From Enoplolaimus lenunculus (taxonomy: Eukaryota > Nematoda > Enoplea > Enoplida > Thoracostomopsidae): a stretch of DNA of 64,000 bases. The stretch is from positions 124,001 to 188,000 of the forward strand of contig JASANG010003616.1 in NCBI GenBank assembly GCA_030248215.1, given 5' to 3'. The notes under the pieces were generated by a model that did no database searches, was not told the origin of the DNA, and saw only the letters and a program-made list of their open reading frames with translations. A program made the translations under genes and the position numbers. Each line of letters begins with the position of its first letter. Position 1 is the stretch's first letter. This document shows positions 31,309 to 46,700 of this stretch, piece after piece.

Positions 31309-31589
31309 GCCCTATTCACACGTGTAAGTTTTTGCTGCGAGAACTTGCAGTGCAAATTGTACGCAGAACTTGCATTTGTTCATCAGCCAATGAGAAAGCG
31401 GCTGGAATTTAAATTCATTGAACTTGCATGGTTATTCACACGTCGTGTGAACTAAAATTCTCAGTTTTGATTTTTAACGAATTACTTGCAGCTGCAAGTT
31501 TTTCGAACGGGATTTTGGACAAAACTTGCAAGTGCAAGTAGTTGCAGCTACAAGTTCTCGAAGCAAAAACTTGCACGTGTGAATGGGAC
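31309..31589. mobile_element. Family E element, TTAA at right
   Basis: GCCCTATTCACACGTGTAAG to CACGTGTGAATGGGAC, followed by TTAA (31590-31593). Left flank is TAAA, a possible worn TTAA. Highly palindromic. About 180 bases after the TPC stop codon in transcript direction. Confidence 0.7.
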
Positions 31590-31767
31590 TTAACACATGA
31601 CACACAAAATGTCCGTAAAGCTATGATTTTCTCAGAATTCAGAACGCAAATATAACGAAATAATTTACGACCACACCTTGAAACATTTGGAACAGGACTC
31701 CGGATTATTTTGTTGCAAGCAAATCAGATCTCTTCGTACTAACGTTGGCGATTTCAAACACTGTACA

Positions 31768-34700
31768 TTACGCAGGAAACGAATAACTGCCAGCGGGATT
31801 GGCGAGCCTTGACGTGACACGAGATTGTAAATCATGTCCGTGTGCATCTTGGCAATTATCAGACTGTTGATCTTCCAATATCCATTTCTGAACAAACAAA
31901 ACTCAACATACAAAAACATACATCTATATATTAAAGCTGGAATGCCCAACATACGTATTTTGGGCAACTTTCTAGAATAACTTTGTTTACAATAATTCTC
32001 AAATGTTCTGTGAAAAGAATATCTGCGTCTGCGTGAAGATATCTGTGCACTCGCAAATTTTTACGCGTTGCGCAAAACCGGCTGCCTAGTATTATATTAT
32101 ACGCGGAAAGTACACATTGTTTTATGAAACACGCGGTACCGGTCGCCGCCACCCGACGCATCAGAAACAGACTTTCATTTTTGACGCGCGGCAGGCGAAT
32201 GGCTACGTCCGGTGACGGGCGTATTAGAAAGGCATAGAACAACCCTCCGGTTGCCATTTAAAAAATCCATGAAAAACCTTACCCCCAGTTCTGAAGTATA
32301 AATTTCGGCGCTGAAATCGAAACGATTTTTTCGACGACGACCAACAAACGTTGTAACATCATCTTCCTGAAAAATTTAAATTATAATTAAAAAACACCAA
32401 ATACAGCGAACATTTTCAGAATATAGACAGAGGCACACATACTAAAAGCAACTCAGCCTTGTAGCTGTTTTCACCACGCACACGAATTAAAGAGTTATAT
32501 TAATGGTCTGAAAATTTTTTCAATCTCAGATGCAAACAAATAATGATTTTTCTTCACCATCAACTATTCATAAATAATATGCATCAATGAAGTTGGTGAT
32601 AGACATACAGTTACCCATGAAGGGAAAACAATAGTAGTGTATTTCCTAGTTCCTAATTTGATTGTGATTACGTTGCTGTTCAGATTCCGACGTTATTACT
32701 ATACATAGTTTTATGTTGCAGCTGCAGCTTGATGTATAGGAGATAACATATCCCGTTACTCAGAATTATTTGCAAAACTATAACGTCTACTATACATGAA
32801 TACAGACGTACCTTGGCAACAGCTTCTACCGCGGTAATTTCATCGTTATAGATCATATCTCCACGTAAACACAACATTTCCAATGCCGTTTCGCTAACAT
32901 TAGTTTCAATTTCATAAACACTCAGATCTGAAAAAAAAACAATACAACTTGTTGCTCGATATTACCGTCGATCCATATCACGTAATCCTGCTGAGCGACA
33001 CCATGACGTTCCTACTGAATGGCGACAAGTTATCGGGTTGATGATTTGTCGGCATCGACGAAATGTCAGGTTACAAGGAGTTGCCGGACACCAAGTGGCC
33101 GCGATATCGAAAAGTAATAGAAATTCACAAATTTAATACTATAAAAACATAAAGCAAGGCTCAAAATTGTTTTGCGATAAAAAGCTACTAAACAGTCACT
33201 TGCTACAGTTTACTATTAATTTTTAGTTACACTGACCTTTACTTCCAGGAGCGGTACAATGTGCACCAACGCTCGAACGTGAACGTCTTCCAGTTGAATT
33301 GCTTTGAGCACGCACTGCCGCAGATTCTCGATTGCAATCAATGCGAAACAGAAATGTTTCCAAAATGAACGCAACCACAATTGTGACGACTACCTAAAAC
33401 AGCGCAAAAAAAACTGCAGACCGCTCGTCAAGACGTATCTTTGACATTCTGAATGTCAATCGATCAAAAGTACTAGAAAAACAACGTGGTTGACCAATAT
33501 CGTAGTCATTAAACGGCACCCACCGTTTGTTCTGTGGTGCTTAATAGCAAAGAAAGCCAGAACTAACTATTAAAGTATACAATGTACAGAATGCAATCAG
33601 AAAATGCTAATTACTAATTGCAAACACGAAATGCATTTAAATTTAAGAAAATTTAAAAATTATTTTAAAAAACTCTAATCACCATTACCATTATGACAAT
33701 ATAGAATGACATGAAGAACAGCCGAGTCCACGGACTTGTCACGAACATAAATCCTTCCATAATAATGTACCAGTTATTTACAACAGTAAGCTCGAATAAC
33801 GTCACTGAAACAATTTAAAATGATTAAAACCCGAACACAGAACAACGATGAAAGAACAATGCACACTACAAGGGCTGATCCAGGGGGGATGGGGGATGCA
33901 ACACACCCCCGGCTGCCAAGTGTAAACTTTTTTCAGCGTTCAAATCAAACTTACAATGCAAATTTTGGTTCCGATATCTCAACATTTCACAGTTACAGTG
34001 TGTAGTTTTCAAAGCCGAAATTTACGTCCGCGAACACCTTGCATCTGTCTGTACTCGGACTGCACCAGTAATATAAGCATGATTTTGCGGACAACCTCAC
34101 CCCCCAAGTACGTGTTAGAGGGAGATCGTAAACGAACCAGATTACATCAAAATCCTATATCCACTGGTTTAAAAGGTTTGCAGCAGCACCGGATCCCTTT
34201 TGAGCTTAACATACGATGCTTAAAATATACGCGAGTAGCTTAGAAAATTGTGAACCGAACAGCGCCATGAAGCATTCTTTTAAACCAATCTGGAACCGCA
34301 TTTCAAACCAAAACCAACAATTATTTTTACGTTACAATCATTTTTCGTTTTGGTTGAAAAACATAATATGTAATTTTCGTCACACTGCAACGGCAAAAAC
34401 ACACAGACCTTTAAACGCAAATATAACATAAATAATATTAACCTACCACCGCTCATTAGAATGTTTTGAAACCCGTTCAAATAGAAATATCCGCGTGGAG
34501 TTTTATTGTATGCAAACGCCGCTTCAACAAGTGTTCCGCTGAAACAATGAAATAGGCAATTAATTGATTTTGGTGTTAACATTATTTCTGGTGTGAACTA
34601 AGAACAGCTAACGATACGGTTCTCAGCTAACAAAAATTACACCATTCAAATAATTACTACCACAACTCATATTCGTTTTTCCATCATCCAATACTGGCCA

Positions 34701-37700
34701 ATGAAAGGCGGGCCACTCAGGCCAGCCATGGACCGTCAATAGGCATAAAAAAATCACATTTGTATTACGATTTAGCAGTAAAATTGCATTTTCCCAGCCC
34801 CACCAGTCAGTCACTAATATTAGATAAAGGTCTGATGAGCTTAATAATTACAATCTGCCAACAAATCGCTGGTTTAGTTGTATTCCAAGAGAAATTGATA
34901 CACCCAAATAAAAGCTTGTTATACAAACCAAAACACGCCAAAAAACTCGTACTTGCAACAATCCCTGAGGTCGTAGGTTCCAAACGCTTCCATACCAATA
35001 ATTGCAAAGAAATAATAGATGTTGATGAACACTACTGCAGCGCTAAAATGCAAAGACAAGTAAATCAATTTTGTATGACGTAGTCACAATCGAACGGTTC
35101 GTATTAGGGTTGCGTTATACGTTTCTTGATGTCCGGTGCTGTCCGTCATCATGCGTCACCTGCACGGCAACGTGCGTCACCGTGCGTCACCATATGTCAC
35201 TATACGATATCATACGTGTACAATTTGCGTACGACAACTCACAGTGACGGACAACGCCGGACAGTGACGGACGGCGCCGTACGGTTGATGTACTGTGACG
35301 GAAGGCCCTGTACGGTTGATGCACTGTGAAGGACGGCGTTGTACGGTTGATGCACTGTGACGGACGGCGCCGTACGGTTGATGCACTGTGACGGACGGCG
35401 CCGTACGGTTGATGCACTGTGACGGACGGCGCCGTACGTTTGATGCACTGTGACGGACGGCGCTGTACGGTTGATGCACTGTGACGGACGGCGCTGTACG
35501 GTTGATGCACTGTGACGGACGGCGTCGTACGGTTGATGCACTGTGACGGACGGCGCCGTACGGTTGATGCACTGTGACGGACGGCGTCGTACGGTTGATG
35601 CACTGTGACGGACGGCGTCGTCAGTTGATGCACTGTGACGGACGGCGCCTCACGACGAGTATAGCGCCACCCTTACTTCCAAAGACTCTGCGTTTAAACT
35701 TCTCATCGCTCTATATGGTTCAACTTAATATGATGCATACAGCACCTAATTATCCTATAAAACCAGTCAGGATTGTATAATCAAAATATATTGGTCTTGT
35801 TTTAAACGCTGCAACGAACACCAATAATTTGCAAGACTGAAGTAAATACTCCATATGCAGCGTAAACTGTACGAAAACTTTTCTGTGCAAACAATGATCT
35901 GTTAACTAACCGACGTATTCGTTCCAATTTTCTATCTTATGCTCGACTTCAAATGCTTCCGGGTTGCGCTACGACGCCGTCCGTCACCATACGGCACCAT
36001 GATGCGACACTGACACGCAACCATACGGCATTATGAGTACTTTGGCGTACAATAGCACATCGTAGCGGACGGCAACGGACGGTGCCGGAGATCATCAAAA
36101 GTATACCGACACCCAAATAGTTCTAGAACTAAAAAATCAATGATTTATCATTTGCATACCTGATAAGACGTGGAGCCAGAATTGACATCGTATCTGATAT
36201 GTCACGATAGGTTTGACGGAACTTTTCGACTGGTCTAAAACAAATTACACACAATACAATCATAATAATGCAGCAGTTTGCAGTTTGCAAAACATGACAT
36301 TAATTATAATTTCGCTATAAATCGATTAAAGTTATGTACATTTTATTCACTCGTATATAAAATGGTAATTCTTACATGCGTTTGCACCTTCGCTTAATCT
36401 AACAAATGACCAACATCCGTGGTACATTTAGCCAATTAACAAAAATATTGCGAGACGAAGCGATCGAGAAGCTGAACGCAATTTTAATACATCTCAATAC
36501 AAAATGTTGGTTTTATTGCCGTTCGGGGGTACCGGTAGATTGCGACCGGATATAAATTGGATGCCACAACCGCGGACAGTAACATATTTTACCGGATCCG
36601 AAATGTTTTGTTATATAAATCAATAGTTTTTTTTGTTGTTTCAGGACACAAACCTCCACGGATGTCATGGGAATCGGAATCCGGATCTCCAAGGAATGCG
36701 GGCTGGGCTGGGGATCAATTGAAAATTGGCGGCGATCCCACCCTGACATACATATACTCTGGTATGGACAATGTTATCCATATATTTATTGATTAGGTTG
36801 TTTTCGTTCTCAGCAACTGTCGCCGATAAACCGCATTTATTACCGAGTGTCACTTAGGTGCTTATATTTTGTTCAGTACTCAGGCTCTTATATGCTAACA
36901 ACTCGCACTCCCCCCTTCCAACAACGTGGTTACGCACACCACTGCTCACCAAACATCTTCCGATGCCCCCACAGGTATGTTGGATAATGCATTGTGCTCA
37001 GCCAAAGTATGTTAATCTACAAGATCCTAAGATTTTATGATGCCCTTAAAACTTACAGGTGCAAGTTGCAGTTACAAGTTCATTCAGTCAAAAATTGCAC
37101 GTGCAAATTGCAACTGCGAGTTCTCGCTGCCAAATCCTGTACGGTTGAACGCGGCATAAAGCTCGCTTCACGGAATCACTACACAATTGAAAATGACAAA
37201 TAATAATTGACAAGGTTAAGCGACATTAATCAATTGTCCTAAAACCTTAGTGCATGCTTTTTAAATCATCACAGATACGTGCTCAGGGCATCTATAAACC
37301 AACCGACAAAACGTCCACCGCGCCTGCAATCTGGCGGGTATCCCCACAAATTTTTTTCCGCAAGGTAGCTTGGGGTGAGATTGAAAATTCTGACCCTGTC
37401 ACATCTCCGCAAATCTCAGACCTGCAGCCTGGAAAGAAATAATCGCTGTTTGTGAAAAAAGTAGATTCCGTGAAATAATACGTCTACAGGTCGAAAAGCA
37501 GAACAGGATTCAGATTCGGCGCATAAGCAAAATAGATTCGAATTCGGTCCAATCGTGGATTCGACGTCAAATTGATTGAATTACAAGTAATTACTAGCTC
37601 GAATTTTTCAATTTTTACTTCAGTGTAGAAAAACTTGAACTTTCTGACTTGTGAACAAACATACTCGCAGTAAGATGTAAATACGTTCACTTGTACAAAT

Positions 37701-40700
37701 TCAGTTTGACTAAATTCGTTAACATCACACAGTCAATATCAGGTACAAAGCATGCGAGAAACCAAACGCAATTTGTCTTTCACAAAAGCAAAAAATTTGT
37801 AAGATCGGTGCCTTCCCATTTAGTGATTAAAAATGTTATGACGATGAGGAAGCTGTTCCCTGAACCATCTCTGGATCCAATTCGTTAACATCACACAGTC
37901 AATATCAGGTACAAAGCATGCGAGAAACCAAACGCAATTTGTCTTTCACAAAAGCAAAAAATTTGTAAGATCGGTGCCTTCCCATTTAGTGATTAAAAAT
38001 GTTATGACCATGAGGAAGCTGTTCCCTGAACCATCTCTGGATCCGCCCCTGGCATAGTCATTCCTCAAATGGTACCCTTAAAAGAAAACACCATTAACAT
38101 AAATATGGTGTGCTTAAGCAGTTTTTTTATATCATATATAACAGCAACCATCCTGAAAACTTAACACCTGTCGTGCCATTGAAATCAATCTATGAGTAAA
38201 TTTTTTACACCTGTCCATTCAAAACTTCAACTCAACACACGGGTTATAAATATCAAAACATACAAAATATATACCACCGAGGTTTATTTACACACAAATC
38301 GAGCAGGCATGTAGCCAGCTCACCATGCTATGGGGGGCTAAAAATTTTTCACGAGGGCCATTCAAGGGTTTTCAATGAGTTACAAGCAACGTTGAAAACT
38401 TTCTACGGGGGCCCAAACATGTTTCAGTCGGCGCTGAGCCCCAATTGCCCCTTCCATGGCTACCGACCCGAACTCGAGCCTAATACTTTCGTCTTTACCA
38501 ACGACAAAACAAACCATGGTCATACAGGTAATCACCACCGATTACTACTCCATCTTATCTGCCAAATTTGTCCCAAAACAAAACCCAAATATCTGTCAAC
38601 GCACTCAACTGTTTTAGCGTCTTGTTTTAGTCATGGCATCATACCGTACCGTTGGTCAGCTTACATATACATATCTGCCGGCTTCTACGCATACCACAAG
38701 CTGGTTGAAATAAGTACAATACTTATAACTCTAATAACCCTCCACGGGACGATAATTATTTCACTTAACCATTTACACAAGATAGCACCAGAAACCAATT
38801 TGAACAATACTTTGTCATACATATTCTGTACACATGTATTAAAATATATTTGATATATATAAGATGTACCATTTCAATTCCACAACCTAACCTACAGGGG
38901 CCCGATCCAGGACTTTAGAACCACTAAATGTACGTTCCGTAAAATTTTCAAACATTGGCCTCCGGTCTTACGACCTAGCACGCTTCTAACTGCCGCACAG
39001 AAACCTTACTGTCGGGTTGACCCCTAAACCGGCTCCAACTTCTCTCGCATTCTACCGTATATGACGCTTTGAATAATTTATATCCGCATACAGGCATTGT
39101 GCAAGAAATAATGATACTTGAAATACCCAACGCCTTCTGTTATTCAACTGTTGACGGTATGTCAGTAGCTGGCTGAGTTTGTGTCGAGTTTGTGTCAAAC
39201 AATACATTTTTATTTGCGTTCGCCACTTGTTACTAAACTCAATTTGATGTAATAATTGTAAGCGAATTAGTTTTCAATATAAGACAGCATTCTGCGGCAG
39301 AAGAATAGAACTTTGCTGGTCAAGTGCGTTCTCATGGTTCGGTGTCTATTTTTTCTCTAAAAACAATTATGTTGCTTTGTTTCGTCGCATTAATACAAGT
39401 TAACATAATTTATAAATATACACTTATTAAATATTAACATTAGCGCTGGAGAAAATCAACCGAGAAGACATTAAGTAAAGTTGATTTCGATGTTTTAACC
39501 GGAACAATAACGCATGAGAGAGACAGAGATATCCGAGCCTTCATCTTTCAAAAATTTTGGTGACCCTAGAAAAGTTTATGACAAATCAACCAATCTTGCC
39601 ACACTCGTGCAATTTTTAATCTCTCTAACATTGCTGTGCTTGCTATAGATTTCAATGTCTTGGAGACAGGATGCAACCGGATTTCCGATTCCGATTAGAA
39701 TTCCGATTCAAAACGAGTTCCGATTCCGATTCCGGTTGCACAATCAATCGGAATCGGAATTTTTAAATTTTAATTTCAATTCTATTTGTTGTGATATGTT
39801 GCATAAGAATTCTCTGTGTCATTTATCTATTAAATTGCTTTCGATGAGTTAACTTATCAATACTAGGTTGTAGTTAAGCTTTACGGAACCGGAAAACCAT
39901 CGCCAATTTGTTCATGCGACGTTTATGAAAACTGTTGCCAGCCAACAGACACCCTGAATCCATATTATATTTGTGAGTACAAATTATTCGTACAGTCACA
40001 AAATTTCTAGTTTCGATTCCGATTAAAATTCCGGTAAAATTTGCTGTTCCAATTCCGATTCCGGTATAATCCAGTTTCGCTTTGCACCATGTTTGGACAC
40101 GGTTCACATATATTTGTAGTTTTAATATTTGTACAAAAATGCCGACAAAAATACCTGGTTAAATATTATGAAAAATGGTCCAGCTATTTTATTTTGTTTA
40201 AAATTAATAAACATTTATGTTTTCATGAATGTTTCAATAAAATATGAAAAAAAAGACACTAAACTCTTTAAATTACTACTACACAAAACTGTTACTTCAA
40301 ATCGCAATTGCAATAAAAATTTTACAATTTTCTTTTTACACCCAAAAACACAGCGAACACGTTTATTGTTGCCAAATATTAATCAGCAAACCGTCACCAG
40401 AGTTTCACGTTCTGGCCATATAATCCTACAAAGCATCGATTGCTATTAATACGACATTATTGAACTCAGGAACCGGAACTTTTACGGTGTTGTGGCAAAT
40501 CATATAAAACTGAAAAAAACTTTTTTTACAGTTGCAACATTATTAGTCAAATGCCATATATCTCGTTTGATCTATATATTACAACTGGAACGCCCCACAT
40601 ACATATTTTGGGCAACTTTCCAGCGATACTTTGTTTACAATAATTTGTTACGAAATACACGTGATTGTTCTATGAAAAATCTTTTCAAGGCAATTTTTGC

Positions 40701-43700
40701 GCTTTCGCTAACTTTTGCGCATGGCGCAAAGCTGGCAGACTCGTTTAATTAATAAGCAGTTTGATCAAAAACATTTGACGTGTGAGTAGCATTACAGTTA
40801 AAAACGAGAATCAAGTAACGAAATATTCGCGTTAGGCACATTTCTGATTGGTCTACTACAGAAATTAAGACCGTAATTCGGTGTTTAAAAATTGTTTCAA
40901 ATTCCAGTTTCCGTTGTTATTCTGGTGAAATATATAGTTCCTGTTGTGGCCCTGCTTAAACAGCCAGCGATAGCATTCAACCAACCATATCTTCACACAT
41001 CGTACATTAATAAAAACCTGACCCATTTAACCCAATAAATTAAACATAAATCAATATTAATTTAATATACCAAGTAGCATACATATACACAACACAGTCC
41101 ATGGTGCAAAGCGGAACTGGATTACACCGGAATCGGAATCTGAAACGGACCAGCAACCTTATACTGAAATTGTAATCGGAATCGCAACTAAAACTTTTGT
41201 GACTGTACGGATAATGTGTATTGACAAATATAATATTGATTTATTGATTTAGGGTGTTTGTTGGCTGGCAACAATTTTCAAATAGGACGTATGATCAAAT
41301 TTGCGATGATTTTTGGTTCTGTAAAGCTAAACTACAATCAATTATTGATAAATTAACTCATCGAAAACAATTAAACAATTTAATAGTTAAGTAATACACA
41401 ATTTTTATGCAACGTACCACAATAAGTAGGATTAAAATTAAAAACTTCAAAATTACGATTGACTGTGCAATATGGTATCGAAATCGGAACTCGTTTTGAA
41501 TCGTAATTGTAATCGGAATTATCGAAATCGGAACTCGTTTTGAATCGGAATTCTAATCCGAATCACAATTCTCAGATTGCGCCCTGACAAAGTCATACGA
41601 TCAATGTAAGCCTAACCTGTTTGTTGGTTTTCTTAAAATCGCCAATTTTTCTTTCGCAAACCTAGCGTCACGAACTCAATTTAGCCTTAACCGCTGTTAG
41701 GTTTCTATCGTGTTTTCTGGTTCGCCTGGTTTTACTACATTCACCACTAGAAACCTATACAACATAAGTGCTCGGGGTGACACAAGCCGCCGGTTTTCCT
41801 CCACGCCCGTGAAGATAGAAACTCGATTCAAACAACTTGCCAATATTTAGTCAAAACCATATTAAATCGTTTTGGGTGACCACTTTTTTTGGTGTGCCTT
41901 GGCCAAACCGCACACATTTAAACCTGATATAAGACACAGCACCGCCAGTTGCTACCGGGTTCAAAAACCTGACGGTCGCGAAAACACCATCCAAACACCG
42001 GCACAACCCAAACCCGAAACCCAAACCCGACCGGGGTATGTGGGTTTTGTTTGTCTTTTATTCATGTTTCATATACATTTTTTTGATTTTTATACAGGTA
42101 AAGATTAACACATATAAACAAATTGTTGGCGTTACCACCATTCACTTGAACCAGAGCGGTTTAGCGGGCAAAACAGCTACAAGCCTTCTAAGATTTTGTT
42201 ATGCTTGGTAGCCTGTATATAGTTCAATTTGTTTAATATGGAAACTTTGGCCAATGTACAGAACAAGGGCGGAACAGTATTATAAGCATATTTCTAAGCC
42301 TAAGCCTAAACCTAAGCCTAAGAAAAAGCCTAAGCCTAAGCCTAAGCCTACCGTAAGCCTAAGCTTAAGGATGAGCATATATCCAAGCGTACGCTTACGC
42401 CTAAGCTTAAACCACGCAAAAAACTAGTCTAAAGTTTAAGCGTACTCTTTTCTAGCCGCACAGAAAAACGTGCTGCCCCTGATTTTTACATGGGCCGAAA
42501 CTTTTAATGATACAACACAGCAACAACTAATGTGTGCCTTTTTTTACTCGTATCTAATTGATTTCAAAAGTTCACCTGTGTACCACAAAGCGTGACCTCT
42601 ATGGTATACAAAAATGTTTGAAAACCCCAAAAAAACCCCAAACAACAGAACACATGTTACCTGTTTTCGGCACACTGGGTATGTTTGGTCATTGGCAGAA
42701 ACCAGGATTTCCGTCCGGTACGCACGACATCTCATTTCGCCTAAACTGGTTTTTGCGTTCGACCGCAGTGAGCGTGAAATTTTTTGGACCTTTTCAGGCC
42801 AAATACTTGACCATCTGTAATAGTGCCTTTTTCGACCCCTTACAGCAATTTTGGCTGACACAAAGTATCCCCCCTGTTCAACCTTGGCTACACCCGTGGT
42901 TTTAGTCAAAACTTGACATACACAAATACACCTGCTGTCGCTGAGCAAACCAACTCACCGCACGTTTTAGCTGTGATGAATTAACCAACTGCCAATGTTG
43001 AGTACCTGGTGATTTTTAAAATTATTCCTACCGGTTTCAAAGGTTCAAAAACGCACCAAATTGCCTCAAATGATAGCACTTTATATGCAGCGAACCCGGC
43101 AGCTGCAAGTTGTCAGAGACAATGGATAATAAGATTTGTTAGCTCGTCTCGCTGTCGGCAACGTTAACCCATGAGTGACTTTTACCCTGTGTGCAATGCG
43201 GAACTGGATGACACCGCATATCGGAATCGGAATCGGAACAGCAAATTTATACCGCAATCGGAATCGGAACAACAAATTTTGTGACCATACGGATAATTTG
43301 TATTCACATGTAGAATATTGATTTAGGCTGTTTGTTGGCTGGTAACAATTCTCGAAAACATCGCGCATGAATCAATTGACAGTCAGTTTTTGGCTCTGTA
43401 CAGCTAAACTACAATCAATTATTGATAAGTTAACTCATCGAAAACAATATAATAGATACATGAGATGCTGAATTTTTATGCAACATATCACAACGAGTAG
43501 GCCTAAAATCAAAACGTGGAAATTCCGATTCCGATTGACCAACCTGAGATAATACTAAGATCAGTGATTTTGTTTTTGTCACCGCCCTGAAACAGTGCTG
43601 ATCTCAGTATTCGTTAGCGGCTAAAATTAAACGTTTATGCATTGTTGATATGAAAGACTAAATACAAAACTTACAAATATCACTAATTTCAAAACACATT

Positions 43701-46700
43701 CAGCTGCCGAATTTACCCGTCAAAATCTAACTTTTCGTATTTGCTAGTGAAAGCGTTTTAGGCGAATGACAGACAATCAGGATACGGCCGAAGCTGTGAC
43801 TGTCGTTTGCATAATTTGAGTTGTACGCAATACGTGAACATTAAAAGTTAGTTTGTGTGCTAATACAGCACATTTACACTGCTAAATCAGTTCCTTCGCT
43901 CTCAAAACTAAACTCCCATCGAACACCTTACTACTTCCTGCGTCGAGTGTACACGACTGCAAGTTTCGCTGTTCGTTGAAGCTAATCCGAACAACTTCGC
44001 TCCAGTAATCCGCAACAAAGGTCAATTTTGTGACCTGGAAAGGCAATTTTTACTTAACATTGCACACACCGCCATCTTTAGACTCGATTCAATGATACGT
44101 TCGGCTCGTTTTGACTGGTTTTTAAGCGTCACAGAGTGCAATTGTGGCAACTTTTTCACCGGAATTGATAACAATCACAAATTACATAAACGTGCGCTTG
44201 GTTACCGGATACACGACTTACTCCTGAGTTTTACAGTATTACATTAAAAAACGGACCAGGAACGTAAACCAAACTTTTAAACACAGTCGTTATCTAAACT
44301 CACTGACTAAATAATATACGCACAGCTTCGTCAGACATGATATTCTGCCTTGGGCCAGCCCAAGTCACAATTGCGCTTTGGACTAGCACAATTCGGAATT
44401 GGGGCTGAATTACGACTTGAGCTACGACAAATATACGTCTGACATTGTCAGCAAAATGTTTTCAAACGTAATTTCAATCATTAACAATATTGCAACGCTT
44501 TTCTTTCTCCGACATTTACTGATGGCTGAGTGTTCAAACTTGGCAATGTATCAGATGCGTTAGTGTCAAGGAAACTAACCGTTGGGCTGCTGCTAGCCAA
44601 CGGGCGTCTCTCTGTTATTTTATAGCCCTTATCGTATACAATGCTGCAACTATTGCAGTCAAACGGCAATGTTTCGAAAAGCCATCACGTACGATACACA
44701 GAAAATTTCACTCGCAAGCAACAATGCCAAGTAACTTTTACTACAACGGATTCTCGAGGCGGCAACTGTTAATCAAAGAACCATTTCATAACATCTGAAT
44801 TTTATTGTATTACAAAAATTTCAGCATATTTGCCGTGCGGCTAGCAGCAACGGCCGGGATGGGGGGAACAGCGACCCATAAGTTTTTTTGGGTCTTTTCC
44901 TCTATCATCCAGCCCGCGTTTGCCCAAAACTGGTTGAATTTTGAAAAAAATTTTGCATATTTGAGCTTCTCATGACCTCCCCTGATGGTTTCACGTCCAA
45001 ATTTGAATTTTTGAAAAAAACCCGATTTTTTACCATATCGACACTCTACAAACATCTAAATGACGAAATATGTGTCCTGATATGTTAAGGCCTCGGCCCC
45101 ATGTTACTGCAAAACCACACAGTGTTAACACAAAATAAACACACAACTCTGCCAATATATCTTTCAGTTTTTTTACGGTGCCAAGCCTTGCTTACCAGGA
45201 ATACATGTTTTATCATACCTTTTTTATCTTCCAATAGGAAGCTGTTTTGGTTCAACATTCCAATTCTAAATAACTACTGCATCTCTATCTGGGCTGGGAA
45301 CCACAGTTAGCATAACCTACTTCTGGTTCGCACACAAACTTCAATTTATACAGTACGTCAAACGGTTCGAAACCATGGCTAGCGATATATACTATATACA
45401 TATATATAATATATATGTATATATAAATATATATACATATATAAGCTCTTAAACGAGAATTCAATTTTAGTCGCGAATTCCTACAGGGCCAGACTTCATA
45501 ACACAATGCACCACAGCGGTAAACAAACCAGCTCGCGTGCCTTTAACCGGGTCCAATATAAGAAACCTAAATCTACTATGAAAGCTGTTTACTTTGTTTT
45601 CGATATTATAGTTTTGATTTGTATTTAATTGTATATTTTCATGTTTCTTGTTTACGAAACTGATATACTTTAATTTTCAACCGGTTGATATTTAATAAAC
45701 TTTAAAAAATAAATTGGCAATCGCTTTTGGTTGTGTTCTGTAAAGCTAAACTACAATCATTTATTACTAAGTTAACTCATCGAAACCAACTTAATAGATA
45801 AATGATGCAGGGAACTTTATGCAACATACCACAACAAGTAAGGCCTAAAGTTAAAATGTCCAAAATTCCGATTTCGACTGATTGTGCAATCGGAATCGAC
45901 CTCGTTTTGGATCGGAATTTTGATCGGAATCACAATTTCGGTTGTACCCTGCGGAATAGGATGCAATTTATGCTACGTACTAGACATGTCCCGGGGCACG
46001 ATTTTACCCGGGGTGGGGCTAGCAAAATGCATTGAACTTGAAATTTTATGTTACCTTTTTCGTAAGTATGTACCTGGGAGTACGGTATCATTTTTATCAT
46101 ATCGCGTCACGCGACATTTTGCTGACACTCCCATGCAATGAAAGTTATTGTTAATGTACTGGTAATTTGCCATATCGCGTCACGCGACATTTTGCCTATG
46201 GAAATGTAATAACTGTGCTGCGTTCGGATTCTGGCTAAATTGTGCCTCTGGACATTGTTTTTCTGGTGCCGTCCAGGGCACGGTATTGCCCCGGCTCCGG
46301 CAGCAAGTCTCGGGACATCACTAATACACTGTAAAAAATGGTGAATCAATTTGACTGTCTTCGAAATAGGTATTTCCTGACCACACAAACTGAGTCAGAG
46401 TCAAATTCGACTCCGCCAGAGTCAAATTCGACTCACTGAGCGATTCAGTGCATCGAATTTGACTCTGGCGGAGTCGAATTTTGACTTACCATTTTTTGCA
46501 GTATACCTACATATAGCGAAGCTATTACGGATACAGATTGACCTTGACCAATTTTATCATAAGCCAATTTTCCAAACAATGATACTGTGGTACAATGGTA
46601 AAAATTACCGAAATTATCAAAATTTCAATTCCCATTTTAACTCCGCACACAATCGATGTTAAATTTTTGAACAAACAGCTTTAATACCGAATAGTTTGTT

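Larger units (their letters stand above)
25973..31767. other. Intergenic region between tyrosinase-like 5' end and TPC 3' end
   Basis: No credible coding exon was found. It contains two family B/A hAT-like elements, truncated copies, three family C copies, two GTAAACGGA elements, a GCAACCGGA element and a family E element, all listed separately. Any tyrosinase-like promoter should lie at about 25973-26270, which is AT-rich and free of recognised repeats. Confidence 0.7.

Noticed and set aside
35187-35633. Three overlapping - strand frames with CINRT repeats
   Set aside because: Generated by the 31-bp minisatellite.
36557-36796. Frame with an acceptor-like TTTCAG and Pro/Gly/Ser-rich sequence
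   Set aside because: It overlaps GGAATCGGAATCCGG transposon-type repeats and has no homology signal.
38392-38853. 153-codon + strand frame
   Set aside because: It begins inside a dispersed repeat, has no domain-like pattern and lies in a TPC intron.
42544-42948. Overlapping frames on both strands
   Set aside because: Mutual shadows without recognisable motifs; neither has a supported start or splice context.
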